From positions 10,498,170 to 10,562,169 of the forward strand of contig CM028888.1 in NCBI GenBank assembly GCA_016801885.1: 64,000 nucleotides of DNA, read 5' to 3'. Positions 21,890-34,290 of this stretch are shown here, in pieces. A model generated the notes under the pieces. That model was not told where the DNA came from, searched no databases, and worked only from the letters and a program-made list of their open reading frames with translations. The stretch is from Toxotes chatareus (lineage: Eukaryota; Chordata; Actinopteri; Toxotidae). Position numbers and translations under genes: made by a program. The first letter of the stretch is position 1; each line of letters starts with the position of its first letter.

Positions 21890-24800
21890 TGTGGAATGAA
21901 TGGTCCATTTTGAAATTCATCAGGAGGGAGAAAGTCTAAGAGGAAGCCATTATTTGACCAGCATATTAAAAAGCTTAAAGAGACATACTCTTTAAAATCA
22001 CTGCACCCTTAGGCAGCTTTGTTCAGATCAGACTTGTTCAGTGAGGGACTTCCATTATATAAACAGACCAAATGTACTGAAAACTCAACGCCATCTACTC
22101 ACACCCCAGCCACCGTCTCTCCCTATCTCTCATGTTTGTTTCTTCACCAGTATTGTAAAGTAAAGCCACTAAAGTATTGTTAGGTGCCTAAAGCGTTCTG
22201 TAGAGCTGCCTGCAGCTGGTCTCTCTCGCTTTTCACTCGCATACTTTCTGATAGGAAATTTCATACTCATTTTCTTTATATATGTTTTGGAGAAATTGGT
22301 TTGAAGGCTTTTTAAATTAGGAACTGAACCAGCCAGTTATTAGTTGAATCACAAGCTTGTAATAATAGATTTGAAAAAGGTGAAAAATTAAAAAAGGGGA
22401 GAATACAAGACCAGAGGGAACAGACTATTCATCCCATACATCATAGCAATGCACTTTTGCATGGACTGCGGGTTTACCAAGGACTGCAGACTTGTATTAA
22501 AAGAGACTTGAAGAAAAATGAACCTCTGCTTTAAACTGCTACAGCTATTTAGAAAAAGAAATGAAAAACTTAACTCGTGAACTTGATTTTGAGTTCTTGT
22601 GGTTATTTGTGATGCTGGCAGTCCAGGAACTGAAGCTTTCTTTATATTCCTACTATAACTACTGAAGGAAACAGTCAGTTAAATGCCTATAATGAGCAGT
22701 CCTCAGGTACAGTAAAGAGCCATCTGTTAGGCATCACATTTTAAAATGAGGCATTTGGAGGAAGGCCTCTGAGATGCATCAGCTTCATTCAACCATGCAC
22801 TGCTATTTCTAAGGTATAGCATGTGCTAGGTCTAGGTCTAAACATTAATTGTCAACTTCTTTATTTTGAACGGCTGAAAAAAAAATCTTAATGAATATAT
22901 GGATTGATACATAAAAGGTGTTTATCCTGATATTCTCTCAAAATATTTTATCTCTAACCAGACTCACAATCCCCTGAACAGCTTCACACTGCCTACATTT
23001 GTCAAAGAACTTTTTTCACTGTGAAAAATTGCTTTTAATAAGGTTGAGTGATTACTTCTATTAATTTGAGTATCAACACACAATTTGGTGAACTTTCATC
23101 TGCAGTACTTTTCAAGAAAATGTAATTACATACATGCAAAACAGACACCAAGAGACCAATTTGAACCAAATTAGATCCAATTATGACCCTGACCCAGGGG
23201 GAGTTAGTCTCTCTTCCGGTACAAAATGAAAATTGCAATGATTATATGATTACCTCTGGATCCTCCTAAACATTCAACACAAAATATTTTTCTCCTCCAG
23301 TGTGGAAAAACTACAAACACATCTGGCTCTGCTCAGAGAAGCACACACAAACTGTCAGGCTGTAGCTAATGGTGATATGTGTCGGTAATATCATGTATGG
23401 ATCCTAGAGAGCATAATGTTCCACGGCATTGATGTAGACTAACGTCTCTTGTTTCTTTTGTGGCAAGCATTTTCTCATTTACAATTTTCTGTATTTTTGC
23501 AGGCTGTAGATCAAATCATCTATTGATTAAATTGATCCTAACCTATGGGCAAGATTCCCCTCTGCAAGCCAGCCCAAGAATGTAGGTGGCCCTGGTTCTA
23601 TGTACATGAAATTTGTTATCTCCACACCCATATTTTAATTGTTACTATACAGGCAGTAAGTCCTCAAATAAATGCTGAAGGACATCAGTTGGTCACAAGT
23701 TCAGTATCTTCATGTTTGAGTATACTCAATTTAGTCATTTTTCATCTGCAAACTCACTACATTCTCAAAAACCTGACACAGCAAGAGAGTCCAGACATGA
23801 TTGAGGCAGCAGTCATGCTGATGCTGGTAACAAAAACAGTACATTCTCGATAAGTTGATAGTGATGAATATGTTGGTGAACAACTTGATGCCAGATATTG
23901 TTTTACATCTACAGTCTTTCAGATTTAGACCTGGCAGCTCATGGCATCAGAAAGTTTGGGACAAAGTTGTAAAACAAAACCAAGGTTTCAGTGAGTACAG
24001 TGAAAAATCTGGCTAAATTAGCCTGACTAAAAGGACATGTTTGTCAAAAGACTAAGACTACAGCCAAATGTGAAACTGGCATGTAATTGAACACTGCATG
24101 CGGCCCCACAGCTTATCTGTCTCTCTGTAATGGTAGCAAGGGGAAGGCCTCTGGCTGAGCTCTGAGACAAATTCAAGTGATCAGTCGGAGCTCTCTCTTC
24201 CTGCTTTCTGTCCCAGCTCTGCGCTCCAGGTAGGTTTGCTGTCACAGTTACAAATGACACATTCAGTTCCAGTACGACAATCAGTCCCCACTCAGCATGC
24301 TCCCTCCTTTCAAGTTGCTGAGTATTTAAAAAGATTACAAAGGAGGAGTGACAGAAAAAATAACATCTGCGAAAGCTGCACACCACATGCTGAAACTGTA
24401 AGGTTTGTAGTTCACCGCCCTGAAGTGAGATCTTTTGCATATGAAGCACTGTATTGAGTTAATTTTACTACCATGGCACATACAGATTTTATTTTAAATT
24501 CTCTCTGCATACTTACACCTTAGAAAATATTTCTCAGTTAATAAGAAGAGCCCTGCTTTTGAAAGAGTTATGCTTTTTTTCAGCTGGGTTAACCTGATAC
24601 CCTCTAAAGGTAGAAGGTAAAAAAATTCGGCTGTCTATCATTTTGGAAAAGTACATAGCTTTTTTTTCCCCAAATGGTGTATGCCCCATTTTGGAACAAA
24701 CCCCTTTACATGTTGTTACTCTGAGTGCTGCCTCAAACTGATTCTCCTCTTCAGTAAATCTCTGTTCTCATCCTGCATGCACCGGCCTGTGTCCCTGCTC

Positions 24801-27800
24801 TCATGTTTCAAACAGCCCCTTACTCAGACAGATGTCTATGCAGCATGAAATAGAGCCACCAAGGGGATCGCCTTTGCCCAAAATGTTTTCATGATGCAAC
24901 AGCAACTCACTCATCTATGTGTCATTCTTGTTCCTGTGTGGTTGGAAAAGATACTGAAAACTCCAAGGGTGTCAATCTGTCTGTCAGGCATGCATCAGGA
25001 TCACATGTTCTAACCCTAGTTATCTAATAGACAATCCAGGTGAACAGGATACGCATCCTTTCAGGGTTTTTTCTTTTTTTCCAATGTTATTTTTTTTTAT
25101 GACACGTAATGTGATAAATCTCAGGATGCTCTGGAGTGGTGTTTCCCAAAGAGGATTTACACAGCACAGTCAGCTGGAAAGATAAGGTTATGAACTGTCA
25201 TTCACTGTAATGTAAAAGGCTCATAAGCACTGCCCCTTGGAAAGGAGGCAGGGAGTTGGCAGCGCACCAGTTAAAAGCTGACCTAGAGACAGCTCATGGT
25301 TAAAACAATTTAAATCTGATAGGCAAGTAGGAACTAATTAAAAAAGAAAAGATCTAATTAGTGATGACTGTTAGCAGTGGAAGCAAGAAAGGGACTAGGG
25401 AACAGATATTCTTGCCTTCATCTGCATGGTAAGGTTTAACTAATTCCAGCAGTCTTCCTGAAAGGTTGAAACCAGTGGTTGTATCACAGGCCCACACTGC
25501 TGATCTCTGTCACATGACACGTGTCATGAATTTATTCTGGTCATAAGCTGTAAGTCCTCAAAGGCAAGTCTCACCACATAAAAACTGCACATACAGAATC
25601 ACCGGTCAAAACTGACAAAGACCACAAAAAGATTTTGGTGATTTTATCCGCATAATATTTAATGCATGTTATAAGGTTATATTTCTATGTAGCATGACCA
25701 AGGTTTCACAGCACAACTTCTTTTACGGGTCAATCTAGAGAGCCGTGATGTGATGCTGTCAGCTCATTCCACCACAGCACTTGTACAAAAGTGAGACTTT
25801 ATGTCTGATGTTTGAATTTGGGGGGAGGGGCGGGATATGTGTCACACCACTGCCATTTTTGGAGTTACACGATTCTTTCAGTGGCGTCTTTAATTCTAGG
25901 CAGCCAACTCGTGGAATGGATTATCATGTAAATGTAGAACATGTACAGTATAAATTTCTGGTGTCTATGCTCCGACCTCAAAGCTCCCTTGTATGGCACC
26001 CTAGGGGAAGATAGACTGAGAGCCTACAGGTGGATGCTGGGGTAGAGTTGGGGCTTTTGAAATGCTGCAGTGGCGACAGCAGCGGCATAGCTTTCAGGTG
26101 AGTGGTGTGAGCAGGCGTGCAGCCAAAGAATGAGCGGAGCACTGACAGCTTAAGTACACCACCATGATTAAAAGGATGTGTTGGATATGTGTTGCAGTGG
26201 GATGAGTACGTCATGTGAGCGTAGCAGAGTACTCCAGTTGGGCTGCCTGAACAAGCTTGCACGGTTTGCATCATATTTGAATTTTTTTTAAAATCTCAAT
26301 CTAAGTTGGAACTGTAGTTTTTAGCAAACATGTCTCGAACAGGAATACACAGTGCTTTTGTTTGTGATTTTTTTTCTGCCACTGATTTTATGAAGTAGTG
26401 AGTATTCAAGCAGCAGAACTGTGTATGTGGGACTGACTACAAATTAACTACAGTATGTGTGTTCATGTTAATGGAGGAGCGTGTCACCCAGTGCAGCGGT
26501 GAGGCTCAGTGATGTATTTTTAATAGTTTTTGGACAACAATCCAGGTCTATGGCACAGAGGAGCATGATATATCAGGCTCTGGAATACTTGTAGTTTGGC
26601 TTAAACAAAACACTGATATGTTCCTTTAATTTATACAGATTTGCAAGCTAAGGACATTTTATCTGCAATAGCCTTGCATACATAAATCTGTTTGATGGGA
26701 AATTAGGTGAAAAGTGGGGGGGGGTGAAAATTAAGAAAAGGGTATAAAGGTCTAGCAATTTGTAGAAGAAAAAAGACTAAATAAAACTCTAACACTGGGC
26801 ATAAGCAGATAGGCACACAAAAGACAGGAAATAGTGAGCAGAACAAATAATGTGAGTAACAATAAGGATGCCATTAAAGCAGTTAAAATGTGACGAAAAA
26901 CATATGGCAGCATTGATAGAAAAGGTAATGTATTCATTTTGCAGAAAAACAACCACACATGTGCCTTTTCAGATTGTGCTAACTGTAACCTTAGAGAGAA
27001 AAAGATTGAGTCGGCCTCCCAGAAAAGGCAAGGGGACCTTGGAAATAACACAATACAGGTTGTGTTGCTTTAGCAAGACCACATATCCTTATCAGCTTGG
27101 CTTCTTCTGCGTTACCTCAGAATTAATTATTGCCTGACACTGTCTTTTTGCCACTCTCTGTCTCTGTAGAGGAGACAGAGCTTCAGGCTGTTAGGTAGTA
27201 ATAAGACCCCATCTCGAGACGAGAGAGAGAAAGAGAATGAATAGGAGGCTCCCTCTTTCTGTGTCATACTCTATTCTCTTCCTCCCCTTCTTTACCTTTC
27301 TTACTCAACAGTGATATTGACTTTTGGCTTTTTCTCTGACAAGTTTCCTTGACCAGATCCATAGCCCTTGGGTGTTAAAGCCCACATCCTGCTTGTCAGG
27401 TGTGGCTGAAAGAGGCACACACACTGCAAGTGACTTGTTAAATCCAGAAATCCCCTACAGGCTGTATGACAAAGGACATCAGGAGGATCTGCAGTGCCAT
27501 GACATGGTGGTCTGCCTGGCTAACAGGACTGCATCTGCTAATTATAGAGCAGTGGCAAAGCACTAGCAAATAACACGAAAGAGGTCTGCATTGGTAATGG
27601 AAGAGAAAAACGCCTTCTAAAGCATAAATAGCTCTCCGGAGGCACTTTGTGGTGAAAAATGTGGTTTGTATAAATCATCATCACTGACTGAAGAACCACT
27701 AGAACCCGTAACTACTTGTGTGTTGTTGTTTGAAGCCTCGCTCACGGCTGCAGCAGCCAGAAATCAATGCATGTGAAGAGGCAGTAAAATATACAGCCCC

Positions 27801-29485
27801 GTCTCCTAAAAATTATGTAAACAGCAAAAGCAAACAAGTTCTGAACAAAACATAATTGCAGCCAGATTATGTTTCCTATTAACATAATGAGGATGTGTTG
27901 TCAATTTATGTATTTGGCAAGTTGCAAATGCATTGATGCTGAACATATCAGTAAAATGTTCACTGACAACATATTTGTTTTCTGCTAAAATAGCCCATTC
28001 TGCACTACAACATCCACATGTAATGACAACAGGATTATTAAACTTTAGAATGGATTTGTTAAGGCACTCACAGGACTTGGTTAAAGTCAGGGAAGGATCG
28101 TGGTCTGGTTTGTTACAGAAAAAAGTTCACAGTGACTTCAGACACAACGTGTTTATATAGATCTAATCAAAACCATGATCTTTCCCTAACCAACATGCTT
28201 TTGTTACCTAAACCAAACCACAGACTCCGGTCCCTGACCCTGAACATAATCCAGCCAGTGATTACATATCTGCTAATGCAGATTAGTAGTGTAGAAACAT
28301 AATTTCTAGGCAACAGGGTAGCTAATATAACATTCTGAAATGTCAGTGTACCTAAATCCTCACTGGTTGTTGGTTTCAAGAAAACCCACAAATTATCTCT
28401 ACAGATTTAAAGTTAATACATTTCCACCCCAAGCGTTTAGGTATTCAGCAGTTAGTCATGAAGTTATGAATGTTCACAGAGGGGTTTGTCTGTTGGCGTG
28501 TCTTTGTTGAGAGGCTGTCACACTTGCCATGTGTTTGCCATGTTCTTTTCTATTGCAGCTCCACCAAATCTTCACCTTCACATTGATTCAGAAGTGAGAT
28601 TTTCTAGTTCCTACTTGCAGCAGAGGTGTTTGCAAAAGGTAAACTCAAAATAGTAAATTCCAAGCTTGCTTCAGAACCATTAAACTTTCATCACTGCCTT
28701 CTGAACTTTTTTTTGCTTAGTTTGCTTTGGTTTCATGTTCCCCACAAAACCCAACACTGTGGCACAAAGTGTATAATAATATGTGGAAACAGTGGCTTAA
28801 TTTGTTCAGAGCAAACACTGATATGGCTTTTTTGAAATTAGTGTGGTATTGATTTCTTCCATTTGCTAAGCATCTGATCATTTCAGTCAGTAGCAAAATA
28901 GTCCTGTGATCCTGATCAGATTTTTTTGTGCTTTGACAACACGTCACATGGAGCTGGAAGTTAATTCTTGACCTTGGGAGCAGCAGGTGTGACAAAATAA
29001 TCTCAACTCAAGATCCTCTAAATAGCATTTTCAGGGCTTTCAACCACTTTTTTTTTTTTACTGTCAGATCTGTCAGGTGACCAAAACAGATCATATTCAA
29101 CTTCATATACTGTTTCATACATTGCCTTAGCAACAAGCCATTTTCATTTCACAGGAAGTCAATCACTAATGGGTGATACTTAACCTCAGACTTTCTCCAC
29201 TTGACTTGTTGAATGTTTTCAGTGAACAGGAGAAACTAGACAATGGGCTGCCTGCTACCATGTGTACTACTGTACATTTCAAGACAGACTTTCTAAATGT
29301 GAGATAACAACATAACTCTGCATGAAAGAACCACCGTTGGGGAGTTTCAACCAAGGGAGGGGGGAGTGACCGCAGAAAAGGGACAGGCAGATGGCTGACT
29401 AAATTCACAGCAGAAAACAGATATGCCAGGTGACCTTTCTGTAACCCCTCCACACATTTCTCCCTTTCTGCTGATCTTTCGTCAG
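21890..29485. other. No gene seen
   Basis: Long non-coding stretch within the proposed first intron. It holds a 16-bp palindrome (listed) and a G9 tract near 26,716. A 140-codon minus frame at 24,027-24,449 lacks splice signals and is not recognised. Confidence 0.55.
25513..25528. repeat. Perfect 16-bp palindrome with an E-box core
   Basis: CATGACACGTGTCATG is an exact palindrome centred on CACGTG, the E-box bound by bHLH-ZIP factors such as USF, MYC/MAX or MITF. It may be a regulatory site; the surrounding sequence gives no other clue. Confidence 0.85.
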
Positions 29486-29694
29486 TTTCCTGCATTCAGG
29501 CATAGGAGGCAGCGAACACTGTTTGCTCAGAGCTGCGCAGCTGATGCTCTGAGCTCAGCTGCTGTGTTCATATGGGATGCAGCAGTAAAGGTCATTTCTA
29601 GAAGTTCAACATTAGTGATCAGAATTTCAAGTGAACCGTGTTGCCCACATTTTACGGCCCCCGCACTCTACAGGGAGTGCAGGGGATCTATCAG
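29486..29694 (+). other. Candidate 209-nt plus-strand exon
   Basis: A long pyrimidine tract ending in CTTTCGTCAG (to 29,485) precedes 209 bases open in one frame and ending in CTATCAG, followed by the good donor GTGAGC. The frame encodes FPAFRHRRQRTLFAQSCAA onward without similarity that I recognise. A chance pair is possible; a long non-coding RNA exon is another option. Confidence 0.2.
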
Positions 29695-32689
29695 GTGAGC
29701 CGACAGACACTGTAATGTGTCTCTGGAATAACGAAGAACAGAGTCTAATGGAGCAAGTTCCTGGTCCTCCTCAGTTTCAGTGTCATTCATATTAAGTGCT
29801 TCCCATTGTCATAGGCCTCATGTTAATAAGAGTTATATTTCTCGGGGCATGAGAGTGTGTGAGTGTCGGTGTGCCCTCGCTAAACCCATGAGGAAGAGTT
29901 TCATCAGTTCAATTTAAAACTAATCTTGTCAGCCCCATCGGAAGTGTGTGTGAGTGAGTGCATGGTGAAAGAGTCAGCCTATAAGAGTGTGACTCACCAT
30001 CTGTAATGCATTTTTGCCTTTGTTTGGAGTATGGCTCATTATATTTCTTTGGAAAATTTGCAAAGCCAAACAAATCAAAGTCACCAGGCATAAAAAAAAA
30101 AGAAGGGGAGGAAGAGGGTTTGGTTTACCCGAGGGGGTAGCTTTGTTGTCTGGAAATAAATCCTGCTCCTGATTAGACAAGCTCTGCATGGGGTTTGGGC
30201 AATGTGATGCCAAGAATTTAAACTGTTCACGAATGGGACATTATGATTGATGCGAAAAATTCAATTTATTCTAATTAAATGTTACATGCAATTGTCACCC
30301 AGGACTGTTCATGAGTGGACTGTTTAGAGCCTGCAGTGCCTACCTCGAATTCATAAAAAGGACTGGTTAACAACTATGCTATGTAAAGGAGAAAAAAAAA
30401 GAACCACTGTTTCACAGATGTTTAATTTTTTTCATCTGTGTTTGGCTGAAACTCCATCTATCTGACTATCTATCTATCGCTGTAATGATAGTTTATGTGT
30501 TCTGGTTGTTTTAAACAAACCTTGCATTAAAGATTTTGTGAAAAAAGCACTTTTTGGCCCACAAGAAGATTCACTTGAAACTAGCACAAGAAACTGTTTT
30601 CACAGCCACAATTTACTATGAAAGCTCGTACGGAAGCAACAGCTGGAACCATCAAAATGCCCCTGTCCTGCAGCTTATTTCCTTTCTAACAGATGTAAAT
30701 GAACATAATGTAAAACACAACTTCAGTCTTTCATGTACACGACTGCTGAACTTTTGTTTGCAAACTTTTGAAAAAAATTCTTTGGGAGTGCAAACCAGCT
30801 TTGAAATATTCTTTTTCATTTGGACCAATACTACAACAATAGTGCAGTAAGAAAGCAGCAGCATACAGGATAGCTGATAGCTGCACACGTGGGTGTTGCT
30901 TCCTCTTGTTTTGTATCAAAAGTGCACTGAAGTAGGCAATGAATATTTTTGTGCATCTATGTGCCACTCTCACGCTTCCCTCTTTTCCAGTATTTAGGAA
31001 GACGAGCAGCAGGGAAGTCAAGTCGGAAGAGAGACTGTGCTTTTCCCAAAACAACCTGTGTTCACCCTCCCATGTCAGCAAGAATTCTCTCATTTGAAAT
31101 GTCCTGGAGCAAGACACAGAAACGCAACCTGCCGTTCTGTCACAGCGTGTTGCAGGTGAATCCGACCTCTGGCATTCAGGGAGCGACGGAAAGAGAATTT
31201 CTCTACTCCGATCGATAAAGTATCACATTCATTATATTATCAAATTGATTTGAGACCAAACTGGGAGGTAAGGTTACTTCTCATGGGCATATATTATTTT
31301 CAGCAATAATTGTCTGGTTCCTTAATATATAAACTGTATCCGTCCATGATTAAACATCAACATTGCAAGCAACTCTCACAAAAACTACTGGCAACTCAAA
31401 ATCCAGTTATCCCTTGAGAGTTTAACAACCACAAAACAACAGCAATATTGACAGCTTATTTGAAAGGAAAAACAGGCTGCTTCTTTATATTTTGGTAGTG
31501 TCACTCAAATAGTCAATTACATGGTTATGCTGACATATTTAAATCCAGTCTGGAGACTGGCTTAAATAGACTGCCAGACTAAGAATAAATAGCCCATTGA
31601 TGCAAGACCTGTGGAGGCATGTGGAAACTCTTGCTCAGCCTGGTTACACAACAGCAGAATAGACCTTTTTTGTCATCCTTGAAATTTTTACTTTATCCAA
31701 CTAGCACGCACGACATACTGCACACATGCATTTACATACATATGCTGCTTCAAGCTGGTTCTGGCTTTTGCAGGGTTTAAGTGCTTAGTGGGGAGAGGAC
31801 ATACTCCAGAAGGGTAGTTAAACTCTCATGACTCAAATGTTACAGTGAACATTTTTTGTGTGCATATGTGAGTGTGTATGTGTACATACATTAGTGTGGC
31901 TACATGCCACTGTGTCTTCAGTATCAATTTTTTAAGTGTGTGAGTCATCCCACTATTAGGCTGTCTCTGAAGCACAACAACCAGCCATAATCTGCTGGAC
32001 ACCGCGCTGTAATGGCTCTCTGTGAGACAGCTAATAAGTTACACACCAGATTGCAAACTGCAATAAGCCCGACTGAGTCACTATTCTGGGCTACATCATT
32101 ATTTCTCAGCCCATTGACTGTGACCCCAGGGTGGGCTGCAGAACTGCTCTGAAGGGTTGAGGACATGATGTGGCCCCTAAAAAACCTGCAGATGTAGTTG
32201 TAATTTAGAAAAACCTGAAAACTGACTTTATCTGTGATTTCAGAGCCACAGTCACTATTGTTTATATATATACATTTGGTGTTCTGGTCATGTAAAGCTC
32301 CTGTTCTTTCTTTAATTGTATCTAAATTGTGGTTGACTAAATTCTGTGGGTGACTAGAAGAGGCTTCATCCCTGTTCTACTGCCTGGGATGATTTTAATT
32401 CACAGGTTTACTGAGTCAGCTATGAGAAACACAATAAGCCCAACTGTTGAATCCAAGGCCAATGAATCCACAACACAAATTTTAGAACTTCTTCAGCCAG
32501 AAATTGTATGTCACACGTTGTGTCTCTATGATTTCTTGTTTGTATTCCCTTGCAAAGAATGACCTGGCTAATTTCTGAAGGCTGTATATCACTGTAAATC
32601 AGACCGGGGATCCCCGTGTAAACACATCCAGCTGAGAACTGCTGCCATTAATTTTCTCATTCAAGAAAGATATCGATCCAGGTCTCTAC
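29695..32689. other. No gene seen
   Basis: Unique AT-rich sequence with a short TATC run near 30,463. The 128-codon minus frame at 30,731-31,117 and its plus-strand partner show no domain or splice support. Confidence 0.55.
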
Positions 32690-33480
32690 ATGTGCTTGCA
32701 TGTGCGAGCTCGGGGGCAGTTGGCCCGCTTAAAGCCGAAGGGCTAAGGATTTTCAACCAGTCTTTCACAGATAGCAAAGTGATGAATGGCCATAATTCTG
32801 TTGCTGGATGTTGGCTCCATATCTGGTTCCAGGTAGAGAGGAAATCCAACCCGGAGAAAGGCAAGGAGGGAAGGCAAGGATTGGAGTATGGGAGCAGGAG
32901 GTCGGAGCGTTTTCAGCACCACGGAGAGCTCCGGCGCAATATACGCTATATCACGGCAGCGTGCGCGCCGACCAATCCTCATTTCCCACTCTGCTGGCCG
33001 TCACGGAGGCTTTGCTGCCGCTGTGCCAGCTCTCTGGTGACACTGATAGGATTTTCCCTTGAGAGAGAGCTGAAGCAGCTCATTTAACACAATCAGACAA
33101 GAAAATCTCATGTTGTTTTGAAATTTCTCCCCCCACTCATTCTTGAGTTTTTTGCATGCCGGCGAGTAGAAGAAGGGTGTGTGTGCTTTAAAAAAGACAC
33201 TGATCGTTGATAGATGAAGTCTTCCCTGCGTCCTGCCAGAGAAATTGGCTGACGGCAGAAGGAGGACCGGCTGAGGAGGGGTGGAAGGTTGGGGGTGTTG
33301 GGACCGGGAAGCCATGCCCAGAGAGCACGGCGAGGAAAGTGCGTGTCTCACGATGTTATCATTTCAGTCCCTCTGCTGCTTGAGCAAACCTGGCGCATCC
33401 GGACAGAGGAGTCCTACTGAAGCCATTTATCAAACACTGCCCTGTTGTTTTCGAGCAGGTAGAGCCGCTGCACACTTATA
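32690..33480. promoter_or_regulatory. CpG-rich block inside the proposed first intron
   Basis: CpG and GC content rise sharply here, densest at 32,895-33,010 (GGAGCTCCGGCG-, GTGCGCGCCG-type text), with a CCAAT box at 32,972-32,976. It lies about 450-1,200 bases beyond the donor at 33,929 on the minus strand, so it may be a downstream part of the same CpG island or an alternative promoter. Several open frames cross it on both strands but none shows a convincing start or recognisable protein. A possible plus-strand donor (GAGCAG then GTAGAG) lies near 33,460. Confidence 0.4.
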
Positions 33481-33928
33481 TGAGGTTACCAAAGCTGGCA
33501 TCTGGTCATATTGAATGATTAATCACACCCCGTGTTGCGCCAGACAATGGACGACATACCAGGCAGTGTAGTTAAACACTGTCACAGATTGTCATTGACA
33601 TCGCCCTGCGCTATGAGGCTGCACCTCACACATACTGTATCTGTCAGGCTGTACATTCTGGAGCTCTCACTCTCTTATGGATGCATTTCTCCCCAGCTAC
33701 TCACAAACTAATTCAAAATTAAAGCTCGCCACTGCCATCCTCTTTACAGTTTCCATTCACACTCACACTCCTAACGCAAAGAGTGACACATGAAGCAGGG
33801 TCATGCACCCATAACAACAAAACTTGTAAAAAAAACAAAAAAATTAAAAAAACGATAAAATAACCAAGACGCCTTTAAGCAACCTTTGAGCCCTTATTCC
33901 ATATTAGTAAACATAGCCTCTACCTTAC

Positions 33929-34225
33929 CTGTGGTATTCTGAGGCAAGAGGACAGAAAGAAAGGAAATTCGAGCAAATATGCCACAGATTTCCTCGCAGC
34001 AACGCGTCCAAACTGCGCTCCTTTAGTTCCACTGCTCTCCTCCGGTTCGGCAGGGTTTAAAGGGTTCAGATAAATTGTGGACTGGTGTATCAGCGGCAGC
34101 TGTGTCAGTAGCGGCGGGTAGCGCGTCCCCAGCTCTCAGCAGCGGTTTGCCATCCTCCGGCTCCTCCGGCTGGTTTCCTCTCAGCGCTCCGCTCCTGCTC
34201 TGCCCTATTTCAACTCCTCTCACTC
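33929..34225 (-). other. Probable 5' untranslated first exon of a minus-strand gene
   Basis: The minus strand here is GC-rich and CpG-rich compared with its flanks. It ends in a strong splice donor, CCACAG followed by GTAAGGTA, with 33,929 as the last exon base. No long frame stands out as coding: a 66-codon frame across 34,223-34,023 opens at GTG and stops inside the exon. A short upstream ATG at 34,153 stops after five codons (Met-Ala-Asn-Arg-Cys), as is common in vertebrate leaders. The 5' end is not determined; I place it just downstream of the CRE, so the start is approximate. The exon most plausibly splices to the signal-peptide exon at 18,257-18,098, which opens with a good acceptor and then an ATG, the usual layout of genes with an untranslated first exon. 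That link is inference; no transcript was seen. Confidence 0.5.
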
Positions 34226-34290
34226 CGCTCCCCTCCTGACGTCAGCCGCTGCACGCCAAATGCGGTGAGGCTGCAACTGCAGATTCATCG
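34226..34290 (-). promoter_or_regulatory. CRE-containing TATA-less promoter
   Basis: A perfect palindromic cAMP-response element, TGACGTCA, lies at 34,237-34,244. On the minus strand it is followed by a purine-rich GC stretch (GGAGGGGAGCGGAG) just upstream of the presumed first exon. No TATA box is visible. CREB/ATF proteins bind this octamer, and full palindromic CREs close to a start site in a CpG-rich context often mark cAMP-responsive promoters. The motif is seen directly; promoter activity and direction are inferred from the donor at 33,929 downstream on the minus strand. Confidence 0.5.

Noticed and set aside
24027..24449. 140-codon minus-strand open frame
   Set aside because: No splice signals, no recognised similarity and an overlapping open frame on the opposite strand.
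34023..34223. 66-codon minus-strand frame across the proposed first exon
   Set aside because: It opens with GTG rather than ATG and stops inside the exon; it is better explained as GC-rich 5' untranslated sequence.
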